DNA of 64,000 nt, taken from positions 33,632 to 97,631 of the forward strand of contig NZ_JBEFDG010000032.1 in the NCBI RefSeq assembly GCF_040137905.1, in the 5' to 3' direction. Within the stretch, counting starts at the first letter, position 1. Every line of letters begins with the position of its first letter. The DNA is from Corticimicrobacter sp040137905 (GTDB taxonomy: Bacteria; Pseudomonadota; Gammaproteobacteria; Burkholderiales; Burkholderiaceae_B). Under the pieces are notes generated by a model, which was not told the DNA's origin, did not search any database, and saw only the letters and a program-made list of their open reading frames with translations. Shown one piece after another: positions 15,754-24,134 of the stretch. The translations under genes were made by a program, and so were the position numbers.

Positions 15754-17361
15754 TCAGCGCAACCGTGCTTCCATCAGATCGATTTCATGGACCAGTTTGC
15801 GCGAGGTTTCGTCGGTGATGCGATGTTCGCGTGCCAGCCGGAAAACCGCAGCCCGCTCGGCCTGCAGACCGGTCAGGCGCAACTCCTGTTCGATGGATGC
15901 ACCCAACCGCAGGTCGGAGGCCTCTTCGGCGGCAATCGTGCCGGCTTCGATCTTGCGCCGGTATGCATCCATGGCCCGGGCGGCGGCTTCGGCGCACAGC
16001 TGTGGATTCTCGTAGCGGGCTTCCAGCGTGTGCTGTGATTGCTCGATCGCATGGATCGCGGCGTCGGCGGCAAGGCGCCGCGCCTGGGCCTCCTCGGTCG
16101 CCTGGGATGAAATGTCGGGGATGTGCAGGCCCTTGAGCAGGCGCGGCAGGCCAAGGTTGGCAGTGATCAGCGAGATGATGGTTACGGTGGCGGCCAGGAA
16201 GATCGCCAGGTCACGGGCCGGAAAGGCTTCGCCGCTGGGCAGGAGCAGGGGCAGGGTGAGCACGCCGGCCAGTGTGACGGCACCGCGCACGCCGGCCAGT
16301 GAAACGGCGGCGGTCAGGCGCATGCCTACCTGGGTTTCGGCCTGGCCACGTCGGCGTGCAACCCAGCCATTGATCAGCAGGCAGAGGCGAACCCAGCCAA
16401 AGCGCAGCAGGGCCAGGGCGATGTTGATGACCAGGGCGTAGACCAGCAGCCACCAGGGGTTTTCGTGGCCGGTTTCCTGGACGACACGGACAGCGCCTTC
16501 GAAAATGCCGGGCAACTGTTCGCCCAGCAGGACGAACATGATGCCGTTCAGGGAAAACTGGATCATGTCCCACAGGGACTTGCGCTGGATACGTGTGGCG
16601 GCCAGTGCCCGACCTGACAGTTCGACGTAGCTCATGGCCACGCCCGCAGCGACGGCGGCCAGGATGCCCGAGGCTCCCACCTCTTCGGCCAGCAGGTAGG
16701 CTCCGAAGGGGATCAGGACGCTGACCAGGATCTGGGCCCCGGGTTCTTCACCGATGCGGCGACCCAGCCAGGTCTGGGCATAGGAAATGGCCAGCGTAAA
16801 GCCCGCACCGCACAGCAGGCCGCCTGCCGCCACCCACAGGAAGGTGAGCGTGGCATGGGGCAGGGAGAAGGTGCCGGTGACGGCGGCCGCGACGGCAAAA
16901 CGGAAACAGACCAGGCCCGATGCATCGTTGAGCAGGGATTCTCCCTCAAGGATGTGCATCAGGCGTTTCGGGATGGGGATGCGTGCGGCAATCGAGGAAA
17001 CCGCGACCGGATCGGTGGGCGAGACGATGGCGGCCAGTGCAAAGGCAACAGCCAGCGGCATGGCGGGGATCATCCAGTGGATCAGGTAGCCCAGCCCGAT
17101 GACCGTGAAGATGACCAGCCCCAGCGCGAGCTGGATGATCATGGTCTTGTCCTGCAGCAGATCCCGCTTGGGGATGCGCCAGCCATCCAGGAACAGCAGC
17201 GGCGGCAGGAACAGCAGGAAGAAGATGTGAGGTTCCAGCTGGATGTCGTACTGGAAAATGCTGGCCATGACCGCGCCCAGTGCGATCTGGACCAGGGGCA
17301 GCGGGATGGCGATGGGCAGCAGACGTACAATCCAGCCGCTGGCGACCACGGCCAGCAGCAT
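15754..17361 (-). CDS. CPA1-family Na+(K+)/H+ antiporter
   Basis: A 535-residue inner-membrane cation/proton antiporter. About 12 hydrophobic helices carry the CPA1 signatures FLPPLLFLDGWRI, ALAAIVSPTDPVAVSSI and LEGESLLNDASGLVCFRFAV, where the acidic ND pair is the ion-binding site. A C-terminal cytosolic helical region of ~120 residues resembles the regulatory tails of bacterial NhaP/YjcE proteins. The first ATG cuts into helix 1. The in-frame residues upstream (LDTIGLVLV) complete that helix, and the frame is closed by a stop near 17410, so translation may begin at a non-AUG codon such as CTG at 17388. smg follows 54 bases downstream on the same strand. Confidence 0.9.
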   Translation of the reverse strand: MLLAVVASGWIVRLLPIAIPLPLVQIALGAVMASIFQYDIQLEPHIFFLLFLPPLLFLDGWRIPKRDLLQDKTMIIQLALGLVIFTVIGLGYLIHWMIPAMPLAVAFALAAIVSPTDPVAVSSIAARIPIPKRLMHILEGESLLNDASGLVCFRFAVAAAVTGTFSLPHATLTFLWVAAGGLLCGAGFTLAISYAQTWLGRRIGEEPGAQILVSVLIPFGAYLLAEEVGASGILAAVAAGVAMSYVELSGRALAATRIQRKSLWDMIQFSLNGIMFVLLGEQLPGIFEGAVRVVQETGHENPWWLLVYALVINIALALLRFGWVRLCLLINGWVARRRGQAETQVGMRLTAAVSLAGVRGAVTLAGVLTLPLLLPSGEAFPARDLAIFLAATVTIISLITANLGLPRLLKGLHIPDISSQATEEAQARRLAADAAIHAIEQSQHTLEARYENPQLCAEAAARAMDAYRRKIEAGTIAAEEASDLRLGASIEQELRLTGLQAERAAVFRLAREHRITDETSRKLVHEIDLMEARLR

Positions 17362-17590
17362 GACCAGAACAAGACCGATGGTATCCAGAGTGCTATCCCG
17401 CGATGTATTGATAGAGAAAGTCTATTTTGCACCAAAGACCGGATGCGCCGTACGGACTTTGTGCAGACTTTATGAAGATTGTGTGCAGAACCCGTGAGGA
17501 ATGGCGCGGGCTTGATCTGTGTGTAGATAAAAGACAACAGCGTGTGGCACTCTTCGGAGTGTCTAAATTCATTCGCAGACAGGAGAGAAA

Positions 17591-18130
17591 ATGAAAGCGA
17601 ACTGGCTCGACAGTCCTGGCAAGTATGGACTTGTCTCACGACTGCTTCACTGGGGCATGGCGGCGATCTTCGCCTGGCAATTCCTCGGCATGATTTTCAA
17701 GGTCACGCTGGGCAAGACCCCGCTGACGGGTTTTTTCACGAGTTCGCATGCCTCGCTGGGGGCCTTGTTGTTCCTGCTGGTGGCGCTGCGCCTGGTCTGG
17801 GCACTGTACAACGCTCGTCGCCGACCGGGCTATGAGGCATCCTGTAGTGGCTTGATGGCCCGTCTTGGACACGTGGCCCTGTATGGGCTGATGTTTGCGG
17901 TTCCGAGCCTGGCCTTGCTGCGCAGCTATGGTTCGGGCCGTGCATTTGCGCCCTTCGGCATTCCGCTGTGGTCGGCAGGCGAGGACAAGATCGAGTGGAT
18001 GACCGCGGCGGGCAATGCGGCCCATGGTCTGCTTGGCTGGGTGCTGCTGGCTATCATCGTCGGCCACCTCGGCATGGCAGTCTGGCATCGTGTGGCCAAG
18101 CGTGATGATGTGTGGCAGCGCATGGCCTGA
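17591..18130 (+). CDS. Cytochrome b561 family protein
   Basis: A 179-residue inner-membrane dihaem cytochrome b of the CybB/YodB type, thought to move electrons from quinol or to superoxide. Four helices are visible, with haem-ligand histidines in KYGLVSRLLHWGMAA, FFTSSHASLGALL, and NAAHGLLGWVLLAIIVGHLG. The ATG at 17591 has a good AGGAGAG ribosome site. The gene is monocistronic, diverging from the antiporter and converging with a TonB receptor gene. The ~200 bases upstream hold a duplicated TGTGCAGA element (17459-17489) of unknown meaning. Confidence 0.9.
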   Translation: MKANWLDSPGKYGLVSRLLHWGMAAIFAWQFLGMIFKVTLGKTPLTGFFTSSHASLGALLFLLVALRLVWALYNARRRPGYEASCSGLMARLGHVALYGLMFAVPSLALLRSYGSGRAFAPFGIPLWSAGEDKIEWMTAAGNAAHGLLGWVLLAIIVGHLGMAVWHRVAKRDDVWQRMA

Positions 18131-18208
18131 TTGCGGCCATGCCCGTTCGGGCGGGAGAAATGCCGGGGCCCGGTACCTCTCCCGCCCCTTCGCTCATGAA
18201 GGCTGGTT

Positions 18209-20281
18209 TCAGAAACGGCTGGTCAGGCCCACGAAGTAGGTCCGGTTGCCGCTGTCATAGTTGTTGCCGCTATTGAGCGTGGACTTGTTGGTCAGGTTGA
18301 TGACCCCCGCACGCAGGGTCAGGTTCTGGTTCACGTCGTAGTGGGTGGTCAGGTCGAAGGTTGTGTAGGCCTTGGCAAAGGTCAGGCCGCCACGCGGGAT
18401 TTCCGACGGTACGGATTGCTTGCCCACGTACTGTGCGCTCAGGTTGGCCGTCCAGCGGTCGGTGATGCGCCAGTTGAGGTCGGAGTTGATGGTCAGCTTG
18501 GGCACGACCAGCAGATCCTGGCCTGTAGACAGGTTCTTCGACTCGAACATGCGTGTCAGGTTGCTGCGCCATTCCAGCGTGCTCAGCAGCGGTACCCTCA
18601 GGCTGGCTTCCAGGCCGCGGGTGCGGGCCTTCTGCGCGTTTTCCATGCGGGTCCACCAGTAGCCGTTGATCAGCCCCAGCGGCGCGTAGTCGATCTTGTT
18701 CTTGAAGTCGGTATGGAAGTAGGTGGCTTCCACGCTCCAGCCGTTGGCTGCATAGCCGGCTCCGAACTCATAGCTGGTGCTGGTTTCCGGTTCGAGGTTG
18801 GGATTGCCTGCCATATAGCAACCGCGTGTGCCGTCCGCATTGGTGCTGGTGCCGGTCCAGCCCATGCCGGCCAGGCTGCGGCAACCGTTGCCGCCCGATT
18901 GGGTGGCGGCACCTGCCGAATTTTCCTTGAGGTTGGGCGCGCGAAAGCCGCGCGAGATGCCGCCCTTGAGCGTCCAGGCTTCGGTCGGGTGGTAGACCAG
19001 GTAGCCGCGTGGCGACCAGTGGTTGCCGTATTTCTCGTGGTGGTCCATGCGCAGGCCCAGTGTCAGCGTCAGGTCGTCGCGCAGGAACATCTGGTTTTCA
19101 CCGAAGACGGCCCAGGTATTGCTGTCGAGTTTTGCGCCGGGCGAGGCTTCGCCGTTCCAGGTGACGGGCACGGTGCCGATGGTGTCCGAGTTTTCCAGTT
19201 CTTCGCGTTTCCACTGCAGGCCGGTGCTCAGCAGGTTGTCGACGAACAGGGTATAGGGCAGATCGATCTTGCCATCGAGGATGGTTTCACTCGAGTTGCT
19301 GGCGGCAGAGCTGCCTTCGTTTTCGTACTTGTTGTGGTACAGGTTGACCTTGGACGAGACCGCACCGTAACGGCCATCGTGCGTCAGCCCGTAGCTGGTA
19401 TGTGTCAGCTTGCTGGAACCCCATGCCGCGACGATGGGGTTGCCATTGGCCGCCAATTGGGTGGATGGCGTGGCACGCTGGATACCCTGGGCCACGTCGG
19501 CGCTGATGCTCTGGTCGGGCGTGATCTGCCAGTTGAGCAGCGCATTGACATTCTGGTTGCGCGTGCCGGAAGCGCCTCCGGCTACATCGTCGGCGGTACG
19601 GCGAGTGACATTGCCACCCAGGCGCAGGCCGAGCTGTTCGGTCAGCGGGCCGCTGACATTGGCTCCCAACTGATAGGTATCGCCCCGGTCGGAATTGTCG
19701 GGCTTGCTGTAGTTGCTGGTGAAGGTGCCGGCCCAGACAGGCGATACCTTGCGGGTAATGATGTTGATCACGCCGCCCATGGCATCGGAGCCGTAGAGCG
19801 AGGACATCGGGCCGCGGACCACTTCGATGCGTTCGATCATCTCGGGCGAGATCCAGTCCAGATCCTGCTGGCCGAGGTCGGGACGGTAGTTGGTATGTGC
19901 AGAACTGCCCTGGCGCTTGCCGTCGACCAGGATCAGCGTATAGGCCTCAGGCAGGCCACGGATCTTGATCTTGGACTGCGCGCCCGTGGCCGCGTAGCCG
20001 CCGGACACACCCGGGACGGTGTTGAGCAGCTCGGCAATGCTGGTGACGGGCTTGCGTTCGATCTCCTCGCGGCTGATGACGCTGATGCTGGCGGGCGCAT
20101 CGCGCAGGTCGACCTCGGTACCGGTCGCGGTGATCACAATGTTGTCGAGCGTATTGACGGTGTTGCCGGTTGCCGTTGTCGTGTCCTGGGACTGGGCATG
20201 ACTGGCCGGCAGCAGGGCCAGGCTGGCCAGGGCTGCCCAGATGGCGCCGTGCAGGCGCTTGGTGTGCAAGGTGTGGTCCAT
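18209..20281 (-). CDS. Catecholate-type TonB-dependent siderophore receptor (FepA/BfeA-like)
   Basis: A 690-residue outer-membrane receptor. A signal peptide ends near LLPASHAQS, the TonB box is near DNIVITATG, and the plug has ASISVISREEIERKPVTSIA, IKIRGLPEAYTLILVDGKRQ and VVRGPMSSLYGSDAMGGVIN. The barrel ends in VGLTSRF with a terminal Phe. The plug sequence is that of the FepA/BfeA/PfeA enterobactin-receptor group, and paired cysteines (NGCRSLAG, RGCYMAG) resemble a FepA surface loop. The ATG at 20281 begins a proper signal peptide; an in-frame ATG 69 bases earlier does not. It diverges from an OmpR-type regulator with a Fur-like palindrome between them, so iron repression plus local control is likely. 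Confidence 0.9.
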   Translation of the reverse strand: MDHTLHTKRLHGAIWAALASLALLPASHAQSQDTTTATGNTVNTLDNIVITATGTEVDLRDAPASISVISREEIERKPVTSIAELLNTVPGVSGGYAATGAQSKIKIRGLPEAYTLILVDGKRQGSSAHTNYRPDLGQQDLDWISPEMIERIEVVRGPMSSLYGSDAMGGVINIITRKVSPVWAGTFTSNYSKPDNSDRGDTYQLGANVSGPLTEQLGLRLGGNVTRRTADDVAGGASGTRNQNVNALLNWQITPDQSISADVAQGIQRATPSTQLAANGNPIVAAWGSSKLTHTSYGLTHDGRYGAVSSKVNLYHNKYENEGSSAASNSSETILDGKIDLPYTLFVDNLLSTGLQWKREELENSDTIGTVPVTWNGEASPGAKLDSNTWAVFGENQMFLRDDLTLTLGLRMDHHEKYGNHWSPRGYLVYHPTEAWTLKGGISRGFRAPNLKENSAGAATQSGGNGCRSLAGMGWTGTSTNADGTRGCYMAGNPNLEPETSTSYEFGAGYAANGWSVEATYFHTDFKNKIDYAPLGLINGYWWTRMENAQKARTRGLEASLRVPLLSTLEWRSNLTRMFESKNLSTGQDLLVVPKLTINSDLNWRITDRWTANLSAQYVGKQSVPSEIPRGGLTFAKAYTTFDLTTHYDVNQNLTLRAGVINLTNKSTLNSGNNYDSGNRTYFVGLTSRF

Positions 20282-20357
20282 GAAAATACCGTAGTAGCGG
20301 ATGAAGGCTGTAAAGGGCCGGTGCCGGATGTGGCGTGGCTGGTACGGCATTTGATAT

Positions 20358-20376
20358 GCAAATGTTATTGATTTGC
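20358..20376. promoter_or_regulatory. Fur-box-like palindrome between siderophore receptor and regulator
   Basis: A 19-base element with 6-base perfect arms (GCAAAT and ATTTGC) matches the 19-base Fur consensus at 12 positions by my count. It lies 77 bases upstream of the receptor ATG and just ahead of the regulator gene, suited to control both. It could instead be a binding site for the neighbouring regulator. Confidence 0.45.
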
Positions 20377-20443
20377 GTTTTTGAATTGCGCTCTATACAC
20401 TTCTAAATGCTTCTTGTATCTGCTTGGCGTTATCGATTGGCCG

Positions 20444-21283
20444 ATGTTGCCTGCCGGCAACGTTGTTGCGGTTGATCCTTATTCTTGTTCTCTGGCCGTG
20501 CACACATCCTTCCCTTTTCAACCCTTCAATGTCCTGCTGGCAATGGATGCCGAGGCGCTCAGGCAGTTTGCCGGTGCGCTGCCCGTGTCGGTGCCCGTCT
20601 CTTTTCACCTGGCGTGCGATGAGATGGCCATGCTGTGGCACATACGACATACCCCTCTCGACATGGTGATACTGGCGGGTACGGTCCCGACCGAGGTTCA
20701 TGCGCGATTGCTGACGCTTGCAAGGTTGCCCCGCATCGTTTGCCTGGGTGATGATGCTCTGTCCGCATTCCGGGACTATGCCGGATGGCGGGAGTGTGTC
20801 GTGGCTTTGCCCAGCCTGGTCAATGTCGATGCCCTGCATCTGCAGATCCAGGCCTGCATGCGCCAGGCTGGTCATCCGGCGGCGGCCCTCACCCCGTTGA
20901 GCGCTGATAACCTCAGCCTGGACCCAGCCCGCTCAGTGGCACGGATCGGTGGTGCGGAGGTCTATCTGACGGCCGTGGAGATGGATGTATTGGCGATGCT
21001 GGTGCGCCACGCGAACATGCTGGTCAGTCGCGAGCAACTGGGACAGATTGCCCTCGGGCCCGGATTCATGCCCAAGGAGCGCAGGCTCGATACGCATGTC
21101 AGCAACCTGCGGCGCAAGCTGCGGGCACGTTTCAGTGCCGAGATGGCTCACCTCGAAATCCGCAGTTTCAGGGGGCGTGGCTACGCATTGATGATAGGCG
21201 AGCGCCTGGTCAATGCCGTGCAGACCGGGGGGGCCAGGCTGTTGGGCCTGTATCTGGCCATGAGCATGGCCATGCCCTGGTAG
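20444..21283 (+). CDS. Atypical OmpR/PhoB-type regulator with degenerate receiver
   Basis: A 279-residue protein. Residues ~155-251 are a clear OmpR-type winged helix (VYLTAVEMDVLAMLVRHANM, ERRLDTHVSNLRRKLR, RSFRGRGYAL). Residues ~25-140 follow receiver-domain layout but lack its chemistry: the phospho-acceptor position reads DMVILAGTVP with Ala78 where Asp is expected, and the N-terminal acidic pair is LLAMD. It should therefore act without phosphorylation. A hydrophobic tail (GGARLLGLYLAMSMAMPW) follows the DNA-binding domain and is unusual. The start is uncertain: ATG 20444 or a TTG at 20381. It diverges from the catecholate receptor, which it probably activates, and converges with mlaC. 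No sensor kinase is adjacent. Confidence 0.8.
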   Translation: MLPAGNVVAVDPYSCSLAVHTSFPFQPFNVLLAMDAEALRQFAGALPVSVPVSFHLACDEMAMLWHIRHTPLDMVILAGTVPTEVHARLLTLARLPRIVCLGDDALSAFRDYAGWRECVVALPSLVNVDALHLQIQACMRQAGHPAAALTPLSADNLSLDPARSVARIGGAEVYLTAVEMDVLAMLVRHANMLVSREQLGQIALGPGFMPKERRLDTHVSNLRRKLRARFSAEMAHLEIRSFRGRGYALMIGERLVNAVQTGGARLLGLYLAMSMAMPW

Positions 21284-21294
21284 AGAGAAGGATG

Positions 21295-21313
21295 CCGGGG
21301 GGATGTCCCCCGG
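21295..21313. terminator. GC hairpin between convergent regulator and mlaC genes
   Basis: Arms CCGGGGG and CCCCCGG around a 5-base loop lie in the 49-base gap between the two stops. Without a U-run it is at best a modest bidirectional terminator. Confidence 0.4.
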
Positions 21314-21332
21314 AAGTCGATCAGGTCAGTGG

Positions 21333-22016
21333 TTACTGGCTGGTCTGGGAGTTCTGGGTATTCAGCGCCTGGATCAGACCGTCGATGCCGTTCTGCTGAA
21401 TCTGCTGGTTGAACTGATTGCGGTAGTTCTGGATCAGCCAGATGCCTTCCACGTTCAGGTCATAGACTTTCCAGCCATCAGGCGTCTTTTCCAGGCGATA
21501 GTCCACGCGGGCCAGCGGACGGGTACCCTGGATGAACTGCGATGACACCACGACATCCTTGGCATCTGCATCGCCGCGGAAGGGCAGCATCTGGATGGCT
21601 GTCTGGTTGTCGACCTGGGTCAGAGCACCGCTGTAGGTGCGGATCAGCGTGCCGCGGAAGGCTTCGGCCAGTTGCTGACGCTGTTCGGGTGTGGCGTTGC
21701 GCCAGTGGCGACCCGCTGCCAGGCGGGTGGTCTTCTCGAAGTCCACATAGGGCAGGATCAGCTCATCGACGGCCCGGTTGATGCGGGCACGGTCGCCGGC
21801 GCGGACGCTGCCGTCGGCACGGATGCGGGCCAGTGCCTGGTTGGCCACGGTTTCGATGAAAACCTGCGGCGCACCCTGGGGATCGGGCTGGGCATCCTGG
21901 GCGGCAGCCGGACGCAGCCAGACCGAGGCGGCCGTCAGCAGCAGGCCGATCATGGCGATGAAAAACAGCCTGCGCAGCAGGGGTGTGTTGGGATGGACAG
22001 TGTTCTGCATATGCAT
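21333..22016 (-). CDS. mlaC: MlaC, periplasmic phospholipid-binding protein
   Basis: A 227-residue soluble carrier that shuttles phospholipid between the outer-membrane MlaA complex and the inner-membrane MlaFED transporter. A signal peptide (FFIAMIGLLLTAASVWLRPAAA) precedes the Tol_Tol_Ttg2 fold, recognisable in ILPYVDFEKTTRLAAGRHWR, TPEQRQQLAEAFRGTLIRTY, and the C-terminal VDYRLEKTPDGWKVYDLNVE with GIWLIQNYRNQFNQQIQQNG. Two starts (22016 and 22010) sit behind GGAGAG; the second has the better spacing. It is the last gene of mlaF-E-D-A-C. Confidence 0.93.
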   Translation of the reverse strand: MHMQNTVHPNTPLLRRLFFIAMIGLLLTAASVWLRPAAAQDAQPDPQGAPQVFIETVANQALARIRADGSVRAGDRARINRAVDELILPYVDFEKTTRLAAGRHWRNATPEQRQQLAEAFRGTLIRTYSGALTQVDNQTAIQMLPFRGDADAKDVVVSSQFIQGTRPLARVDYRLEKTPDGWKVYDLNVEGIWLIQNYRNQFNQQIQQNGIDGLIQALNTQNSQTSQ

Positions 22017-22026
22017 GTCTCTCCGT

Positions 22027-22806
22027 TCAGGGTTTCGGGGTGATGACGGGTTGCGCGGCAACGGGCGCGATGCTTTCGTCATCCTCGTCTTCGTAGTCGG
22101 GCAGGTCGGTGCTGTTGAGCCCCTTGAGCAGGGCTTCACGGCGTTGCAGGTAGGCATCCCGGGTGAAGCTGTAGGGATCCAGTGCAATGCTGTCGAGCGT
22201 ATCGCTGGCCTGCAGCAGGTCGGCACGCTTGCTGACGAAGTAGGTGCCCAAGACGGTATTGCGTACCGGCACGTCGTTGATGCTTCCCGGCGTGATCGGA
22301 TTGGCGACCCAGTCGCCCAGCAGGCCACCGGTATCGCGGATTGTGCTCGGGCCGATCAGTGGCAGCACCAGGTAGGGACCCTGGCCCACGCCCCAGACGC
22401 CCAGCGTGGTGCCGAAGTCGTTGGGAATGCGGTTGGCACCATTGGCGGTGGCCACGTCGAAGCAGCCGCCCAGGCCGACCGTGGTGTTGAACAGCACCCG
22501 GCCCAGCGTATTGAAGAAATCGACGCCACGGCCCTGCAGGAAGCTGTTGAGGCCGCTCCAGATGTCGCCGATATTGCTGAAAATATTGCTGACGCAGCTG
22601 CGGGCACCACTGGGCGTCAGGTCTGTGTACATGGCGGCGATGGGGCGCACCACGGCACGATCGACGGTATCGTTGAACTGATAGACGCCGCGGTTGAAGC
22701 GCTCGAACGGATCCTGCGGATCCGGCTTGCCCGGCAGGGGCGCACAGCCTGCCAGCGTCAGGGCCAGGCAGGTCGTCAGGGCAACGGGTTTGAGGTTGAA
22801 ACGCAT
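22027..22806 (-). CDS. mlaA: MlaA (VacJ) outer-membrane lipoprotein
   Basis: A 259-residue lipoprotein that removes misplaced phospholipids from the outer leaflet and passes them to MlaC. The lipobox LAGC (mature Cys near residue 21) follows a signal peptide. The VacJ family signatures DPFERFNRGVYQFNDTVDRA, GRVLFNTTVGLGGCFDVA, DFGTTLGVWGVGQGPYLVLP and GPSTIRDTGG are intact. An acidic tail (DYEDEDDES) with a Pro-rich end is specific to this protein. It is 23 bases downstream of mlaD and 10 upstream of mlaC. Confidence 0.95.
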   Translation of the reverse strand: MRFNLKPVALTTCLALTLAGCAPLPGKPDPQDPFERFNRGVYQFNDTVDRAVVRPIAAMYTDLTPSGARSCVSNIFSNIGDIWSGLNSFLQGRGVDFFNTLGRVLFNTTVGLGGCFDVATANGANRIPNDFGTTLGVWGVGQGPYLVLPLIGPSTIRDTGGLLGDWVANPITPGSINDVPVRNTVLGTYFVSKRADLLQASDTLDSIALDPYSFTRDAYLQRREALLKGLNSTDLPDYEDEDDESIAPVAAQPVITPKP

Positions 22807-22829
22807 GATGGTAAGGGCTCCGGGCGGAA

Positions 22830-23339
22830 TCAGTGTGCCGGCGCGACTGGCGCGGGATGTTCGTCGTTGGCAGGGGCGCTGCCTTCCTTGTCTGCGGAAC
22901 TGTACAGGAATTTGCTGATCAGGTTCTCCAGCACGACGGCGCCTTGCGTGTAGGTAATGGTCTGGCCGTTTTCGAGGTCGGCGTCATCGCCGCCCGGATC
23001 CAGGCTGACATACTGTTCGCCCAGCAGGCCCGAAGTCAGGATCAGGGCCGAGCTGTCGCTGGGGAATTTGTATTGCGACTCGATGTCCAGGGTGACGTGT
23101 GCCTGGAATGACTTGTTGTCGAAATCGATCTTGTTGACCCGGCCCACCACCACGCCGGCGCTCTTGACGGGGGCACGAGCCTTGAGGCTGCCGATGTTAT
23201 CGAAGCTGGCACCTATGGAGTAGGTCGGGGCGAAGGAGAAGGTGCTCAGGTTGCCCGCGCGCAGGGCCAGGAAAGCCAGTGCCAGGGCACCCAGGAACAC
23301 AAACAGTCCTACCCAGAAATCGGTTTTTTCAGTAGACAT
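22830..23339 (-). CDS. mlaD: MlaD, MCE-domain substrate-binding subunit
   Basis: A 169-residue inner-membrane-anchored MCE protein forming the hexameric periplasmic ring of the Mla transporter. One N-terminal helix (FWVGLFVFLGALALAFLALR) is followed by the MCE domain (GASFDNIGSLKARAPVKSAG, VGRVNKIDFD, SGLLGEQYVSLDPGGDD) and a Pro/Ala-rich tail. Length and layout agree with other proteobacterial MlaD. It is nine bases downstream of mlaE. Confidence 0.95.
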   Translation of the reverse strand: MSTEKTDFWVGLFVFLGALALAFLALRAGNLSTFSFAPTYSIGASFDNIGSLKARAPVKSAGVVVGRVNKIDFDNKSFQAHVTLDIESQYKFPSDSSALILTSGLLGEQYVSLDPGGDDADLENGQTITYTQGAVVLENLISKFLYSSADKEGSAPANDEHPAPVAPAH

Positions 23340-23348
23340 GGGGATACC

Positions 23349-24134
23349 TCAATTGCCAAACATCAGGGCGGTCAGCAGGAAGTCCAGGCCCAGGACGGCC
23401 AGGGCACCTGTGACGACAGTGCGGGTGGTGGCGCGCGAGACGCCTTCGGGGGTGGGGCGGGCCTGCCAGCCTTCGTAGAGAGCGACCAGTGTGACGGTGG
23501 CACCGAATACCAGGCTCTTGATGACGCCGTTGGCGACATCATCCCAGACGTCCACGCCATTTTGCATCTGCGACCAGAATGCACCGGCGTCGATGCCGAT
23601 CAGGTGCACGGAGACCAGCCAGCCGCCCAGGATGCCGACGCTCGAGAAGATCGCGGCCAGAATGGGCATGGCGATGAAGCCGCCCCAGAAACGGGGCACC
23701 AGCACACGACGGATCGGATCGACCGCCATGACCTCCATGGCGGCCAGTTGCTCGCCGGCTTTCATCAGGCCGATCTCGGCGGTCAGCGACGTGCCGGCTC
23801 GCCCGGCGAACAGCAGGGCGGTGACGACAGGCCCCAGTTCACGCATCAGCGACAGCGCCACCATCAGGCCGACGGCTTCGGCCGAGCCATAGTTGCTCAG
23901 GATGTAATAGCCCTGCAGGGCCAGCACGAAGCCGACGAACAGGCCCGACACGGCAATGATCAGCAGGGAATAGTTGCCGATGAAATGGATTTGCTGCGTG
24001 ACCAGCCGGGGACGCTTGAGGGCGGTACCGCTGCGACTGAGCAGGGTCAGGAAGAAGCGGGTGAAAAAGCCCAGCGCAGACAGCTTGCGACGAACCTTGC
24101 CACCCAGACGCGAGAGCAGGAGGGCCGGGTTCAT
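23349..24134 (-). CDS. mlaE: MlaE, permease subunit of the phospholipid ABC transporter
   Basis: A 261-residue integral membrane permease. MlaE family signatures include QIHFIGNYSLLIIAVSGLFV, LMRELGPVVTALLFAGRAGT, SLTAEIGLMKAGEQLAAMEV and MAVDPIRRVLVPRFW, followed by the C-terminal helices. It pairs with the MlaF ATPase and carries the MlaD ring. The start overlaps the mlaF stop by 4 bases (ATGA), indicating coupled translation. Confidence 0.96.
   Translation of the reverse strand: MNPALLLSRLGGKVRRKLSALGFFTRFFLTLLSRSGTALKRPRLVTQQIHFIGNYSLLIIAVSGLFVGFVLALQGYYILSNYGSAEAVGLMVALSLMRELGPVVTALLFAGRAGTSLTAEIGLMKAGEQLAAMEVMAVDPIRRVLVPRFWGGFIAMPILAAIFSSVGILGGWLVSVHLIGIDAGAFWSQMQNGVDVWDDVANGVIKSLVFGATVTLVALYEGWQARPTPEGVSRATTRTVVTGALAVLGLDFLLTALMFGN

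Noticed and set aside
17459..17489. Duplicated TGTGCAGA as an operator for cytochrome b561
   Set aside because: Imperfect, short and without symmetry; noted in the gene entry only.
18341..20371. Plus-strand open frame (~676 codons) opposite the catecholate receptor
   Set aside because: Antisense shadow; the minus-strand receptor has full plug and barrel signatures.
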